Source: Candidatus Methanoperedentaceae archaeon HGW-Methanoperedenaceae-1
GTDB lineage: Archaea; Halobacteriota; Methanosarcinia; Methanosarcinales; Methanoperedenaceae
Direction of reading: 5' to 3'
DNA length: 35,311 bases
Assembly: GCA_002839545.1 (NCBI GenBank)
Contig: PGYG01000015.1
Span: forward strand, 1 to 35,311
The translations under genes and the position numbers were made by a program. Numbering within the stretch: the first letter of the stretch is position 1; each line of letters starts with the position of its first letter. Under the pieces are notes generated by a model. The model was not told the DNA's origin, did not search any database, and saw nothing but the letters and a program-made list of their open reading frames with translations. Shown here piece after piece: positions 16,253-25,858 of this stretch.

Positions 16253-18007
16253 ATGCGAATACTAACGATTTCCAGGTGGGAACTCAGGAAAGGCGGGACG
16301 GATTTTGATAAAAAAACCATTGCCTTTACTGCTTTTCTCCTGGTTTCAATAGGTATATTATCCTTATTATTAGCCCAGAACGGTCTCCACATAAACGATA
16401 ACATCTACAAAGCTGCGGTCACAGACCCGTATATCGCCTCTGTACTGGAGACAGACGACAGGTTCTACGTGCGTGTGGCTGCGGAGGATGAGGCAAGGTC
16501 TCTTTTTTATTACGAAGGTTATGACCTCCTGATAATCGGGAATGCTGTTACCCATCACAGGAAAGAAAAGTCAATTGCAGCACTTGATGCACTTGACAGG
16601 GCAGTTTTAAGATATGACGAAGCCAGACTGCTTGGCTATAACGATTTGAATAATACCTTCCCTGTATGGATTAATGTGGAGCGGCTTTCAAGAGAGCAGG
16701 TTTTCCAGCAGCCATCGTTACAGAAACTCCCGGAATTTGAAAAAACACCACTTGAGGATGCCGGACAGGCGCCTGTTATGCAAACGCCTGTTCAGGGAAA
16801 AACCGCACAGCCCGCGCGAACCCCGTCATTTACGGAACTTTCTGGCATAAAAAAAGGTCTTCCTATGAAAGAGCAAGACCTTGCAACTCCCTCTCATTTT
16901 AATCCGCCCATACCGTTTAAATCCGTTGTCATGAGTTTCCTTTTCATCTTCCCATTATTCTTTATTGCACAGCTTTATTCATCAAGCATCATGGAAGAGA
17001 GGGTGAAGCGCAAAGGCGAGCTACTGCTTGTTTCCCCGGCAGCGCCCTATGAGATTGTTATCGGGAAACTTCTGCCGTATCTTCTTATCTCAATGCTGTT
17101 AACGGCAGGCATAATAGCATATATCGGCGGCACGGCTTTGATGCTCCATATCCTGCTTCCCGTATCACTGATGTTTCTTTCGACAGCATTCCTTGGTGCG
17201 ATAATCGCGCGCAGTTTCAAGGAACTGACATTTGTCCTGATTTTCCTTTCGGTTATCCTGTCAGGATACATTTTCCTGCCAGCGATGTTTTCAAACATCC
17301 ATGCAATCAGCATCGTTTCCCCGGTAACCCTTGTCGTCAAGCTGCTTGAAAATGAAATGATTACCCTGCATGAGTACCTTTTTTCAACCACCCCGTTTTA
17401 CCTTGTCTCGACACTGGTTTTCATGTTCGGTATTTTCATTTACCGTGAAGAGGATTTATTCACGCAAAAACCCATAAAAAGTAAACTTGCGGATTCACTC
17501 CAGGTATTTATCGGGAAAGTCCCTGCTCCTTTATTCTTTTTAAGCATCGTAATGTTACCAGTCGTATTACTTATCCAGCTAATGTTAATCGTGCTGATGT
17601 TCAATATTCCCCTGCGATACGGTATTGTTGCTTTCATATTTCTTGCAGCCTTTGTGGAAGAAGTCGTAAAATCAGCAGGGATTTACACGGTTTTTTCAAG
17701 GGATTTAAAGGAACTAACCACACGGAATGCCCTGGCTGCCGGGATTTTATCAGGAGCAGGGTTTTTTGCAGGCGAGAAGGTCTTACTGCTTGTTGTCATT
17801 TCAAGTATTGCAGGCTCGGTTTTCGGGTCAGTGATGGGTATCGGTCTTCTGGTATATCCCCTGATGCTGCATGTAACCAGTACCACGGCAGCAGCGCTTG
17901 GAATGAGGTATATGGGAACAGGGAAGTACCTTTTATCCGTGCTAATTGCAACACTGATTCATGCGGCATACAATCTTTATCTTGTAAGGGGGGTTATTTT
18001 TGGGTAA
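16253..18007 (+). CDS. ABC-2 type permease fused to a C-terminal PrsW-like intramembrane protease domain
   Basis: N-terminal MRILTISRWELRKGGTDFDKKTIAFTAFLL... with YSSSIMEERVKRKGELLLVSPAAPYEIVIGKLL (ABC-2 permease); C-terminal FVEEVVKSAG, GAGFFAGEKVLLL, LMLHVTSTTAAALG, LIHAAYN (PrsW-like motifs). Start reassigned from 16049 to ATG 16253. Confidence 0.82.
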   Translation: MRILTISRWELRKGGTDFDKKTIAFTAFLLVSIGILSLLLAQNGLHINDNIYKAAVTDPYIASVLETDDRFYVRVAAEDEARSLFYYEGYDLLIIGNAVTHHRKEKSIAALDALDRAVLRYDEARLLGYNDLNNTFPVWINVERLSREQVFQQPSLQKLPEFEKTPLEDAGQAPVMQTPVQGKTAQPARTPSFTELSGIKKGLPMKEQDLATPSHFNPPIPFKSVVMSFLFIFPLFFIAQLYSSSIMEERVKRKGELLLVSPAAPYEIVIGKLLPYLLISMLLTAGIIAYIGGTALMLHILLPVSLMFLSTAFLGAIIARSFKELTFVLIFLSVILSGYIFLPAMFSNIHAISIVSPVTLVVKLLENEMITLHEYLFSTTPFYLVSTLVFMFGIFIYREEDLFTQKPIKSKLADSLQVFIGKVPAPLFFLSIVMLPVVLLIQLMLIVLMFNIPLRYGIVAFIFLAAFVEEVVKSAGIYTVFSRDLKELTTRNALAAGILSGAGFFAGEKVLLLVVISSIAGSVFGSVMGIGLLVYPLMLHVTSTTAAALGMRYMGTGKYLLSVLIATLIHAAYNLYLVRGVIFG

Positions 18008-19049
18008 CACTTCTATCATAGTACGCAAGGAGGTAAGTTCACTTCTCAACGAGAAGACACTTATTCTTGCAATTATCATCCAGCTTCTGATTGCATCCCT
18101 GTCATCCCTGCTTGTATTGGGTCTTGCATCGTTTTTTGACCCGTCAGCCCTTGGTAAGTATGATACGCCAAATTCGGATATCGGGATTGTCGGGGAAGGG
18201 GAAATAAACAGGTTTATCGAAAAAAGCGATGCACGGGTGTTCCATTATATGGATTTAAGCGTTGCACTGGATGATTTCTATGCTCATAAGATAGATGCAG
18301 TCCTCGTTGTCCCGCAGGTTAAATCAGGTGATGCCGGGATTATACGGTTTACACTGTACCTTCCTGATTCTGATATAAGGGGCACACTTGCAACGTTACA
18401 GCTTAAAGCACCGCTAGAAGCGTATGAAGCGTATGTCCGTGATGTCAGGGGCACGAGAATCGGTTTTGAACCTGTAAGACTGTATGTGGGCGACATGCCG
18501 AAGAAAACGTCCACGTATTTTGAGTTTATTTACGGGGTACTCATACCCCTGCTGGTATTCACGCCGGTTTTTATCTCAGGCGGGCTGATTATTGATATGC
18601 TGACAGAAGAATACGAGCGAAAGACCATGGAACTTTTGATGGTAACGCCTGTGTCTTTTTCTGAAATAGTTAACGGGAAGATGATAACTGCAATAGTTAT
18701 TGTCCCTGCACAGGTTTTGTTGTGGCTTGTGCTTGTTGGGATAAACGGGGTTTCAGTCCATAATACCTGGATAATCCTGTTAATGGTCAGTATAATTGCT
18801 GCCATTATCGTATTAACGGGTGCGATTGTTGCTGTAAGATTCAAAAAACGGGTAATATCGCAGTACCTGTATTCCCAGATCCTGATACTGATGTTTCTTG
18901 TGGCGTACCTGTTTCCTGATTCGCCGTTTAACCTTGCGGCAGGGCTTTCTGCCGGAAGTATCGGGATTAGCTCACTTCTCTATTGCGGCGCGTATGCTGT
19001 GCTTTTGCTTCCGCTGTATGTGTACCTTAAGAAAACCAGCGCATCCTGA
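18000..19049 (+). CDS. ABC-2 type permease (NatB-like)
   Basis: TTG start overlapping the previous CDS; FISGGLIIDMLTEEYERKTMELLMVTPVSFSEIVNGKMITAIVIVPAQ. Confidence 0.88.
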   Translation: MGNTSIIVRKEVSSLLNEKTLILAIIIQLLIASLSSLLVLGLASFFDPSALGKYDTPNSDIGIVGEGEINRFIEKSDARVFHYMDLSVALDDFYAHKIDAVLVVPQVKSGDAGIIRFTLYLPDSDIRGTLATLQLKAPLEAYEAYVRDVRGTRIGFEPVRLYVGDMPKKTSTYFEFIYGVLIPLLVFTPVFISGGLIIDMLTEEYERKTMELLMVTPVSFSEIVNGKMITAIVIVPAQVLLWLVLVGINGVSVHNTWIILLMVSIIAAIIVLTGAIVAVRFKKRVISQYLYSQILILMFLVAYLFPDSPFNLAAGLSAGSIGISSLLYCGAYAVLLLPLYVYLKKTSAS

Positions 19050-19086
19050 TACTGGAATTTATCGGATATGGTGATGCGCCAGACTG

Positions 19087-20061
19087 TTATTCGACCTCGG
19101 TGTACACCACTTTACTGTCCGCAACCTTGTTGTTGAGTACCAGGTCGATGGTAATTGAGTACTTTCCTGTTGGTCTTATCCCGTTTACTTCTGCTGGTAT
19201 GGTGACCCTGATAGGAATGGTATATTTATCACCCGGTTTTAGCTCTGGCGTGTATTTATCAGAGAATGCCATCCGTGCAATATCGCCCATCCACTCGTAT
19301 TTTTTGTTAATAGCGAGGGTATTTATGCCGAATTCCGATATGGTGGTTGACCCTGTGTTCATTACAATTATTTTCCCGTTTACCGTATCGCCTGCCTTGT
19401 ATTTCGGTGCGACCTCAATCTTGTTTATTTTTACATCACTTATCTCTTTTACCTCGATGGAACCGGAGGCGAGCGTTTTGCCCTGGTACTCTGCTTTCCA
19501 TGAATGCTTCCCTGCAGGAAGGGGTTTTGTTGTTACCTGTCCGCAGGGATTGACTTCCTGTGCAGGATTTGAATCTATGGAAACAAATACAGCTTTTACA
19601 CCCATTTTCTTGCTGTTGTAGAGCGTCTGGAACCGCCACTGGCTGCCGGATGCGGCATTGTTTAGTGAAATGCCGTTTATTGAATCAACAACGATTACGG
19701 ATTTTTTTGCCTGGTATGTGTTATCGCCTGATTTTACGTTTAGGATTACAAGGTGTTCTCCCATGCCGAAATTTATTGCACCTGTTGAGTTTTTCCCGTC
19801 TATTATCCACTGGTATTGCGGGGTTTCGATGTTTTTTACGGTTGCAAGTAGTTCAAGTCCGTCCCCGTTCCATATCACGCGGTCGCAGCCTATGGAGACG
19901 TAGGGTTCTTGCGCAGGTGTTATTTCAAGAGGCGGGAGGAGGGAGGGAAGGGCGAGTGCTGATATGAGTGATATGAGGAGGATGAGGATGAAGTAGGTTA
20001 TGGTGGAGTTTTTGAGAGGGTTTTTGGGAAGTTTTAGTGATTTTATGGACATGAGTGGCAT
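19087..20061 (-). CDS. membrane-anchored extracytoplasmic protein with Ig/CARDB-like repeats, hypothetical
   Basis: N-terminal TM TYFILILLISLISALALPSLLPPLEI; later APKYKAGDTVNGKIIVMNTGSTTISEFGINTLAI...LKPGDKYTIPIRVTIPAEVNG. Confidence 0.7.
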   Translation of the reverse strand: MPLMSIKSLKLPKNPLKNSTITYFILILLISLISALALPSLLPPLEITPAQEPYVSIGCDRVIWNGDGLELLATVKNIETPQYQWIIDGKNSTGAINFGMGEHLVILNVKSGDNTYQAKKSVIVVDSINGISLNNAASGSQWRFQTLYNSKKMGVKAVFVSIDSNPAQEVNPCGQVTTKPLPAGKHSWKAEYQGKTLASGSIEVKEISDVKINKIEVAPKYKAGDTVNGKIIVMNTGSTTISEFGINTLAINKKYEWMGDIARMAFSDKYTPELKPGDKYTIPIRVTIPAEVNGIRPTGKYSITIDLVLNNKVADSKVVYTEVE

Positions 20062-20262
20062 CAGTTTTTTTATGTTTCAATTAACTTCCTGTTATGATGG
20101 GGCGCAGGGCACAGATTTGCGTGTGAGGGATATTTTTATTTCAGATACTTACCAGTAACGTCCCTTATATTTAAAAATACAGCCATGCCTGCGCTACAAT
20201 TCCCGCCTGCCAGATTATATAAACAGAAACATTCTTAACCCGACAAATATAAAGTAGTTAAT

Positions 20263-20961
20263 ATGATTCGCCAGCGTTTCGTCATAGATACCAGCGCCCT
20301 CACAGATACCCAGACCCGCGAGCTTGAAGGAGCCGGAACCCTCTGCATAGCAATGGGTGGCATCCTTGACATCATTGCAGATGCAAGATTAAACCTGGGG
20401 ATAAGCTGTTACATACCTTTTCCCTCTGTGTATAACGAGATGAGGGATTTTGCCAGGAACAATGGCTGTGACGAAGAAACCCTTGCAAAAATAGATACAT
20501 GGCTTGTTAAGAAAACCCCTGACAGGTTCGAGGTGAAAATCCCGTCCAAGATTTTCTATGATTATGTGGACTTCATGCGCGGACGCATCAACAAGGGAAT
20601 GGGCGTTGCAGAAGAAGCAATCTGGGAATCAGCGACAGAATGCCTGTTCCGCACAACCAAAGCCACATCAAAACACCAGATTGAGCCTGAAATCGAGCGT
20701 GAGGTAATTGGTGAAATTATCGGCAAGTTCAGGGACAAGTACAGGAACGCGCTTCGTTATGGGATTCTTGACAGCGCGCCCGACATAGACGTGCTCCTGC
20801 TTGCAAAGGAACTGGATGCGGCAGTTGTAGCCAGCGACATGGGGATACAAAAATGGGCAGAACAGCTCGGTCTTCGTTTCGTGAACGCAAAGTCATTTCC
20901 CGCGATGATAAAAGAATACCTGAAACGGACAAAACCAGGATATACTGGCAGGCTGGAGTAA
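20263..20961 (+). CDS. RNA ligase partner protein / HARP-type PIN-domain protein (UPF0278)
   Basis: [58 protein letters not shown]...[44 protein letters not shown]. Confidence 0.88.
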   Translation: MIRQRFVIDTSALTDTQTRELEGAGTLCIAMGGILDIIADARLNLGISCYIPFPSVYNEMRDFARNNGCDEETLAKIDTWLVKKTPDRFEVKIPSKIFYDYVDFMRGRINKGMGVAEEAIWESATECLFRTTKATSKHQIEPEIEREVIGEIIGKFRDKYRNALRYGILDSAPDIDVLLLAKELDAAVVASDMGIQKWAEQLGLRFVNAKSFPAMIKEYLKRTKPGYTGRLE

Positions 20962-20962
20962 C

Positions 20963-21262
20963 ATGTCAATCTATGTATATATTGCATTGTTCGGTTTTAT
21001 TTCGATTATTTACCTGACCCTGCGGGATATTCGCATATACCACCGCACAAAAATCGAATCATACCGAAAGGGTGCGCTAAAAGGTATGCTGGCAGGTGCG
21101 CTGGCGCTTGTTGGTATGGGCACCACGGCAGGAAACCCGCAGATAGGGCTTACGATACTTCTGGTTGCGATTTATTTTAACGGGAAAGGTGTGCGGGAAA
21201 ACGTATTCAAGGATGCGCCTTTGATTAAGAGACTGCTTGGCGAAACGAATATCGGGAAATGA
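20963..21262 (+). CDS. small membrane protein, hypothetical
   Basis: 99 aa with several hydrophobic segments; immediately follows the HARP gene (1-bp gap). Confidence 0.65.
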   Translation: MSIYVYIALFGFISIIYLTLRDIRIYHRTKIESYRKGALKGMLAGALALVGMGTTAGNPQIGLTILLVAIYFNGKGVRENVFKDAPLIKRLLGETNIGK

Positions 21263-21327
21263 TTCTCCTGGAAAGAGGCATCCGGTTTTAAAAAACATGG
21301 GGTTAAGTTCATATACCAGATTAATAT

Positions 21328-22047
21328 ATGATTAGCCGCATGATTCAGCCATACGGATTGGAAGAAAATATTGGAATACATGTATTAATCTCAAATGTAT
21401 TCTGGTGGCTATCAATTAGTCTTGTGATTGTAGCTTACAAACATCGGAAGATGTGGAATATAGACAGGGTTACATGGATTTTATTATTCCTGACTTTTTT
21501 ATTTTTCGGAATCCGTGAACTGGGACATTTAAGTAATTCGTTAATAATAGGTTCAATCAGGCATATTTTTGGTATATGGTCTGCAACTTTCATGACTTTT
21601 ACATTCATCAGCCTTTATGAAATACTGTATAAAAGAAAGAAAAGTTCAGGAATAAAAATTCACGTTCCACTTGCACTGGCTTTAATTTTTCCGGTTCTGG
21701 TATTTGTCCTATATTTTTCCGGGATTCAAGAGACAGGTTTGAAAAATACCCTGTCCGGTTTGGAATCACTGGCATGGATATTTGGAAGCATAATAACCAT
21801 TTTCACAACATACAGGCTTGGAACCCATGCAATAGGAGGGTTTGTTAATGTTTTCATGTTTTTCCAGTTCGCAGCCTATTCAGCCCTTTTATGGAAATTA
21901 TTAGGGTTTCTGGGAACAATCGGCTATCCTGCACCCTATTATATCAGGGAGTCCATTGAGACGCTATTTGGTCTATTTGGACTGGTTGCTATTTACCTGC
22001 TTTTAAAAATGTTGAGAGGCTTATCACATAAACTCTCCCGTGATTGA
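21328..22047 (+). CDS. multi-pass membrane protein, hypothetical (roughly 7 TM by eye)
   Basis: 239 aa with repeated hydrophobic segments; overlaps the downstream roadblock gene. Confidence 0.7.
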   Translation: MISRMIQPYGLEENIGIHVLISNVFWWLSISLVIVAYKHRKMWNIDRVTWILLFLTFLFFGIRELGHLSNSLIIGSIRHIFGIWSATFMTFTFISLYEILYKRKKSSGIKIHVPLALALIFPVLVFVLYFSGIQETGLKNTLSGLESLAWIFGSIITIFTTYRLGTHAIGGFVNVFMFFQFAAYSALLWKLLGFLGTIGYPAPYYIRESIETLFGLFGLVAIYLLLKMLRGLSHKLSRD

Positions 22048-22414
22048 AATGGTTACAAAATCTGAATTATTTATAAAACTCCTCCAAAAAATGGAAAAAT
22101 CTGTTGAGGATATTTTAATGTCCGCACTGGTTACCCGGGACGGGCTTATTATGGCGTCCACAGAATCAGACAGGGTTAAAAACGAAACTTTAGCTGCATA
22201 CGGCGCAGTTGTCTTTAATCGTGCTGATGAAACCATGCAATTATTTTCGAATGATACTATTAATTTGTTGGTATTTGACGGAAAAGAGAACAGGGTTATG
22301 GCTATCCGTGCCGGGGAGGCAATCCTGATAGTCCTGGCCGGCAAGAATGCACCCGCTGGTCTTTTGCTCCATGAGGTGCAAAACACAGCCGGGAAGTTGG
22401 CAGAACTTATGTGA
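22040..22414 (+). CDS. roadblock/LC7 domain protein
   Basis: VEDILMSALVTRDGLIMASTESDRVKNETLAAYGAVVFNRADETMQLF...NRVMAIRAGEAILIVLAGKNAPAGLLLHEV; GTG 22040 or ATG 22049 start. Confidence 0.83.
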   Translation: MIEMVTKSELFIKLLQKMEKSVEDILMSALVTRDGLIMASTESDRVKNETLAAYGAVVFNRADETMQLFSNDTINLLVFDGKENRVMAIRAGEAILIVLAGKNAPAGLLLHEVQNTAGKLAELM

Positions 22415-22516
22415 TTTCCATTTTCTTCAATAATCCCCGCTTCTTATTATTCAATGCAATAAGACCGTGGTATTATTTAGAATAAAATTTATAGCAAAAA
22501 GCCAATCAGTCATGTA

Positions 22517-23023
22517 ATGAGGTTTATTGGAATACTATTATTTATTCTCTTATTTGCACTCCATCCGGCAGGTGCCGCGGAAACACACTGGTATACCTAC
22601 GAGGAAGGCATGATTGCATCAGGCGTAAAAAACATGCCGGTACTTATTGATTTTTATGCTGACTGGTGTTCTCCCTGCGTGGCTATGGAAAAAGGAACAT
22701 ATCCTGATTCGCGCGTGGTTTCAGAACTGTCTGATTTTATTGCCATTAAAGTAGATACCCAAAAAAGAATCGATATTGAAACAAAATACATGATTGAATA
22801 CTATCCAACGATTGTATTTCTAAATCCAAAAGGAAACGAGGTCTCAAGGCATATCGGGTATCTGGGTCCAGACGAAATGGTCGGGGAAATTAAAAAGGCG
22901 CGAAAAGCCCTCAATGAACCCGGAATTCTGGAAAATAAGCCAAAAGAATCGCCTGCATCTGGGATTTTGGCTTTATTGTCTGTTTCACTCCTTTTATCAA
23001 GGCGGAAATGCTCATCGAACTGA
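22517..23023 (+). CDS. secreted/anchored thioredoxin-like protein
   Basis: Signal peptide MRFIGILLFILLFALHPAGAAE; DFYADWCSPCVAMEK (CxxC); C-terminal hydrophobic segment SGILALLSVSLLLSRRK. Confidence 0.85.
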   Translation: MRFIGILLFILLFALHPAGAAETHWYTYEEGMIASGVKNMPVLIDFYADWCSPCVAMEKGTYPDSRVVSELSDFIAIKVDTQKRIDIETKYMIEYYPTIVFLNPKGNEVSRHIGYLGPDEMVGEIKKARKALNEPGILENKPKESPASGILALLSVSLLLSRRKCSSN

Positions 23024-24178
23024 CTTCTTGATATTCTTCATCGAAGAGTCCACAAGTGAGGGAACGTCAATTTTTGCCTCTGCCTTCACGACCTCATCGA
23101 TTTTTGCAGCGGTGGATGGATATTCAGGAACTGCCAGGCAGCATGTAGCAGGTTTTGTTGACGGTTCAAACGTCCCGATTCTTCGTGCAATATTTGTAAT
23201 CTCTAATTTATCCATCCCGATAAGGGGATGGTATATCGGGTATTCCATACCGTACATCTCAGAGAGCATGTTCTGTGATGTCTGGGAGGCTACCTGTCCA
23301 AGGGAAGCGCCTGTGATAATCCCGTGCGCCCCTTCAAGTTCAAGGACTTCAAAAGCTACCCTGTACATCATCCTCCTGCACAAAACACAGTTCAGCCTGT
23401 TATTACATTTTTCAAGGAAAGCAAGAAGGCTGTCACCATGCGGGGCTTCGTAAACAGTGAATTTCTTATGCGGCGACCATTTCTGCAATATATCTATACA
23501 CTCCATTGCCCGCTCGCGTGTCGTCTCATCGGAAAACGGCTCGTTGTTCAGGTACAGTGGTATAATATCACAACCCCGTTTCATCATCATCCACGCTGCC
23601 ACAGGCGAGTCAATCCCGCCTGAGATAAGCGCAACCATCTTACCCTGCGTTCCAAGCGGCAGACCTCCAACGCCCTTAACCGATTCTGTGAAAACATAGG
23701 CTTTTTTCTGCCTGACTTCAACGAAAATCTCGCGGTCAGGGTTAGTAAGGTTAACACTGATAGTCCCGTTGAATTTTTTATAAACTGCATCGCCGCATGC
23801 AACACCAACATCACGTGATGTGAAATCATGTATTCCTGCCCTGCGCGCCCTTATCCCGAAAGACTCACCTTTTTGGATGAAGCCCTCTGCCAGTTCGGCA
23901 CACAGCCCGGCAGTTGATTCAAGGGTTGGCTCGCATGTATATGCAGGGCTTGTGGAAACAACGCCGAATACCTTTGCAGCGCTTTCTACTGCACTTGCAT
24001 CGCCTGTGTGTATGAAAATCCGCCCCATTTCCCTGCTTACGTCTGAGTACGAGCAACCGTCAGAATCAAGCATTGCTTTTATGTTTTTTACAATTACCTG
24101 TTCGAACCTTGACCTGACTTTCTTGCTTTTAAGCGCCAGCTCATCATAACGGACTATAATAATATCCTGTAAAATCAC
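23012..24178 (-). CDS. thiI: tRNA 4-thiouridine sulfurtransferase ThiI
   Basis: IIIVRYDELALKSKKVRSRFE; THUMP region; PP-loop MVALISGGIDSPVAAWMMMKRG; LNCVLCRRMMYRVA; GASLGQVASQT. Confidence 0.95.
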   Translation of the reverse strand: MILQDIIIVRYDELALKSKKVRSRFEQVIVKNIKAMLDSDGCSYSDVSREMGRIFIHTGDASAVESAAKVFGVVSTSPAYTCEPTLESTAGLCAELAEGFIQKGESFGIRARRAGIHDFTSRDVGVACGDAVYKKFNGTISVNLTNPDREIFVEVRQKKAYVFTESVKGVGGLPLGTQGKMVALISGGIDSPVAAWMMMKRGCDIIPLYLNNEPFSDETTRERAMECIDILQKWSPHKKFTVYEAPHGDSLLAFLEKCNNRLNCVLCRRMMYRVAFEVLELEGAHGIITGASLGQVASQTSQNMLSEMYGMEYPIYHPLIGMDKLEITNIARRIGTFEPSTKPATCCLAVPEYPSTAAKIDEVVKAEAKIDVPSLVDSSMKNIKKSVR

Positions 24179-24942
24179 GGGGACACCATTGTATTAACAA
24201 GATTTAAGACTACCGAATATAAAGGCTCATAAGGTTTTATCGGGAAAATAAAACGGGAATTGTGTTTTTCACCGAGGAGCTTTTTCTCCTTTTCAGAAAA
24301 ATCGTTTGGCAGCCCGTCAAAAAGATGGCTGATAATGTACTCGTCAAGATGTACGTTCATTATGTCATTGCTGTTGTTTGAGTGTTCAAGCCCCCACAGG
24401 TGCCCTGTTTCATGGATGAGGATTGCGGTTTCGGTTTCAGCGTCCGGGATTATTTCCTTAAAAACCATCATTGAATTGGCATTGTAAGTTACCCCGGCGG
24501 CGCTGGACTTTGTTTCACCTGACCATTTCGCACCTGTGTAAATAATGTATATGACAATCCTGCCTGTGAACCAGTCAGTGTGGTACTGCGTATGGTTCTT
24601 TATAATTTTATTACCAAGCCGCGTAACATCATAATCCTTTATAACAGGCGGTATCTCATCATTCCCGATGTCATGGAATGTTGCCACAATGACTTCCTTG
24701 CCTGTGTATTGCCTGACACGGTCTCCAAGTACGGCAAGGGAACTATTATACGGTTCAACTCCTTCCTGTGCGTGGACTTCAAGCAGTATTGTATCGTAAG
24801 GCGAATATTCCGACAGGTACAGTGTATCATAAGCTCCTGTGTACCTGACAGCAGTATAATGTACATACAGGGGAATCATAATCCCGAACGTAAGAACCAG
24901 GAAAATAACCACGTTTAAGAGCAGGCGCTGGATTTTATGCAT
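24175..24942 (-). CDS. membrane-anchored metzincin-type zinc metalloprotease
   Basis: N-terminal TM; ILIHETGHLWGLEHSNNSNDIMN = HExxHxxGxxH plus downstream Met. Confidence 0.8.
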   Translation of the reverse strand: MHKIQRLLLNVVIFLVLTFGIMIPLYVHYTAVRYTGAYDTLYLSEYSPYDTILLEVHAQEGVEPYNSSLAVLGDRVRQYTGKEVIVATFHDIGNDEIPPVIKDYDVTRLGNKIIKNHTQYHTDWFTGRIVIYIIYTGAKWSGETKSSAAGVTYNANSMMVFKEIIPDAETETAILIHETGHLWGLEHSNNSNDIMNVHLDEYIISHLFDGLPNDFSEKEKKLLGEKHNSRFIFPIKPYEPLYSVVLNLVNTMVSP

Positions 24943-25369
24943 CCTGATACCTTGCCCTGATACCCCGTTTCTCCAATTCCTTTTCGATTTCCTCGAAAAA
25001 GACGCCCATGCCGCCTATATGTTCGTGTTTTGCCTCATGTGCCTTTTTAATCATCCCGCCCCTGTATCCGATAGTTGTTGTAAGGGCTGCACATGACGGG
25101 CTTTTGGATATACCGATAATGGTTATTCCGCTATCCTTATGCTGTTCCAGAATGTCAGCGACCGGCTGGAACAACTCCCTGCAGAAGCGCCTGTACATGG
25201 GTATTTCCAGTTGTTCCTTTGAAACTTCCCAGCGTCTCTTCCCGAAATATACCGATTCCGGGCATGGCAGCTGGATGACGTTTCCTTTTATGCCAGGCTT
25301 CTTCCCTGCAAGACCCTGTACCCGGACAGACGGGTTCAAAAGACAGTGGGCAACAACTACCAGTTCCAT
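24935..25369 (-). CDS. DUF523/TudS-related putative desulfidase
   Basis: VAHCLLNPSVR, LPCPESVYFGKRRWE, GISKSPSCAALTTTIGY: three spaced Cys motifs typical of DUF523/TudS-type [4Fe-4S] proteins. Confidence 0.72.
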   Translation of the reverse strand: MELVVVAHCLLNPSVRVQGLAGKKPGIKGNVIQLPCPESVYFGKRRWEVSKEQLEIPMYRRFCRELFQPVADILEQHKDSGITIIGISKSPSCAALTTTIGYRGGMIKKAHEAKHEHIGGMGVFFEEIEKELEKRGIRARYQDA

Positions 25370-25453
25370 GAATTAATCATGATGCCATATACCGATAAAT
25401 ACTTTCATCCTGCTTAAGAAAACTTATTTACTTATCAGGACTATCCTGTTTTC

Positions 25454-25858
25454 ATGAGAAGTGTTTATCTTGCAGCTCCGCTTTTTTCAGACGCAGAGAA
25501 GGAATTTAACTGTAAGCTGAGGGACGAAATTAAAAAAACAGGACATGATGTTTTCCTGCCGCAGGAGGATTCGAATAACATAAAGGATATAAAAAACAGG
25601 CAGGACATTATTTTTAGTAAGAACATCGCAGCAATGGACACATCTTTTGTCATGGTTGCGGTTCTTGACGGCGCTGATGTGGATTCAGGCACAGCATGGG
25701 AGATAGGGTATGCTTATTCAAAAGGAATGCCTGTTTTCGGGTTAAGGACGGATTTCAGGACACTTGGTATTGAAGGTATGGTAAACCTCATGATAGAGCG
25801 CTCAGTTACGATGTGCGGGAGTATTCAGGAGTTATTAAATCATTTAAAGTCATTGTGA
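25454..25858 (+). CDS. nucleoside 2-deoxyribosyltransferase
   Basis: SVYLAAPLFSDAEKEFNCKLRDEIKKTGHDVFLPQED...AVLDGADVDSGTAWEIGYAYSKGMPVFGLRTD. Confidence 0.92.
   Translation: MRSVYLAAPLFSDAEKEFNCKLRDEIKKTGHDVFLPQEDSNNIKDIKNRQDIIFSKNIAAMDTSFVMVAVLDGADVDSGTAWEIGYAYSKGMPVFGLRTDFRTLGIEGMVNLMIERSVTMCGSIQELLNHLKSL

Noticed and set aside
16216-16404. N-terminal extension of the ABC ATPase ORF
   Set aside because: Antisense to the permease coding sequence; ATPase homology begins at MSEFAVEGL (ATG 16215).
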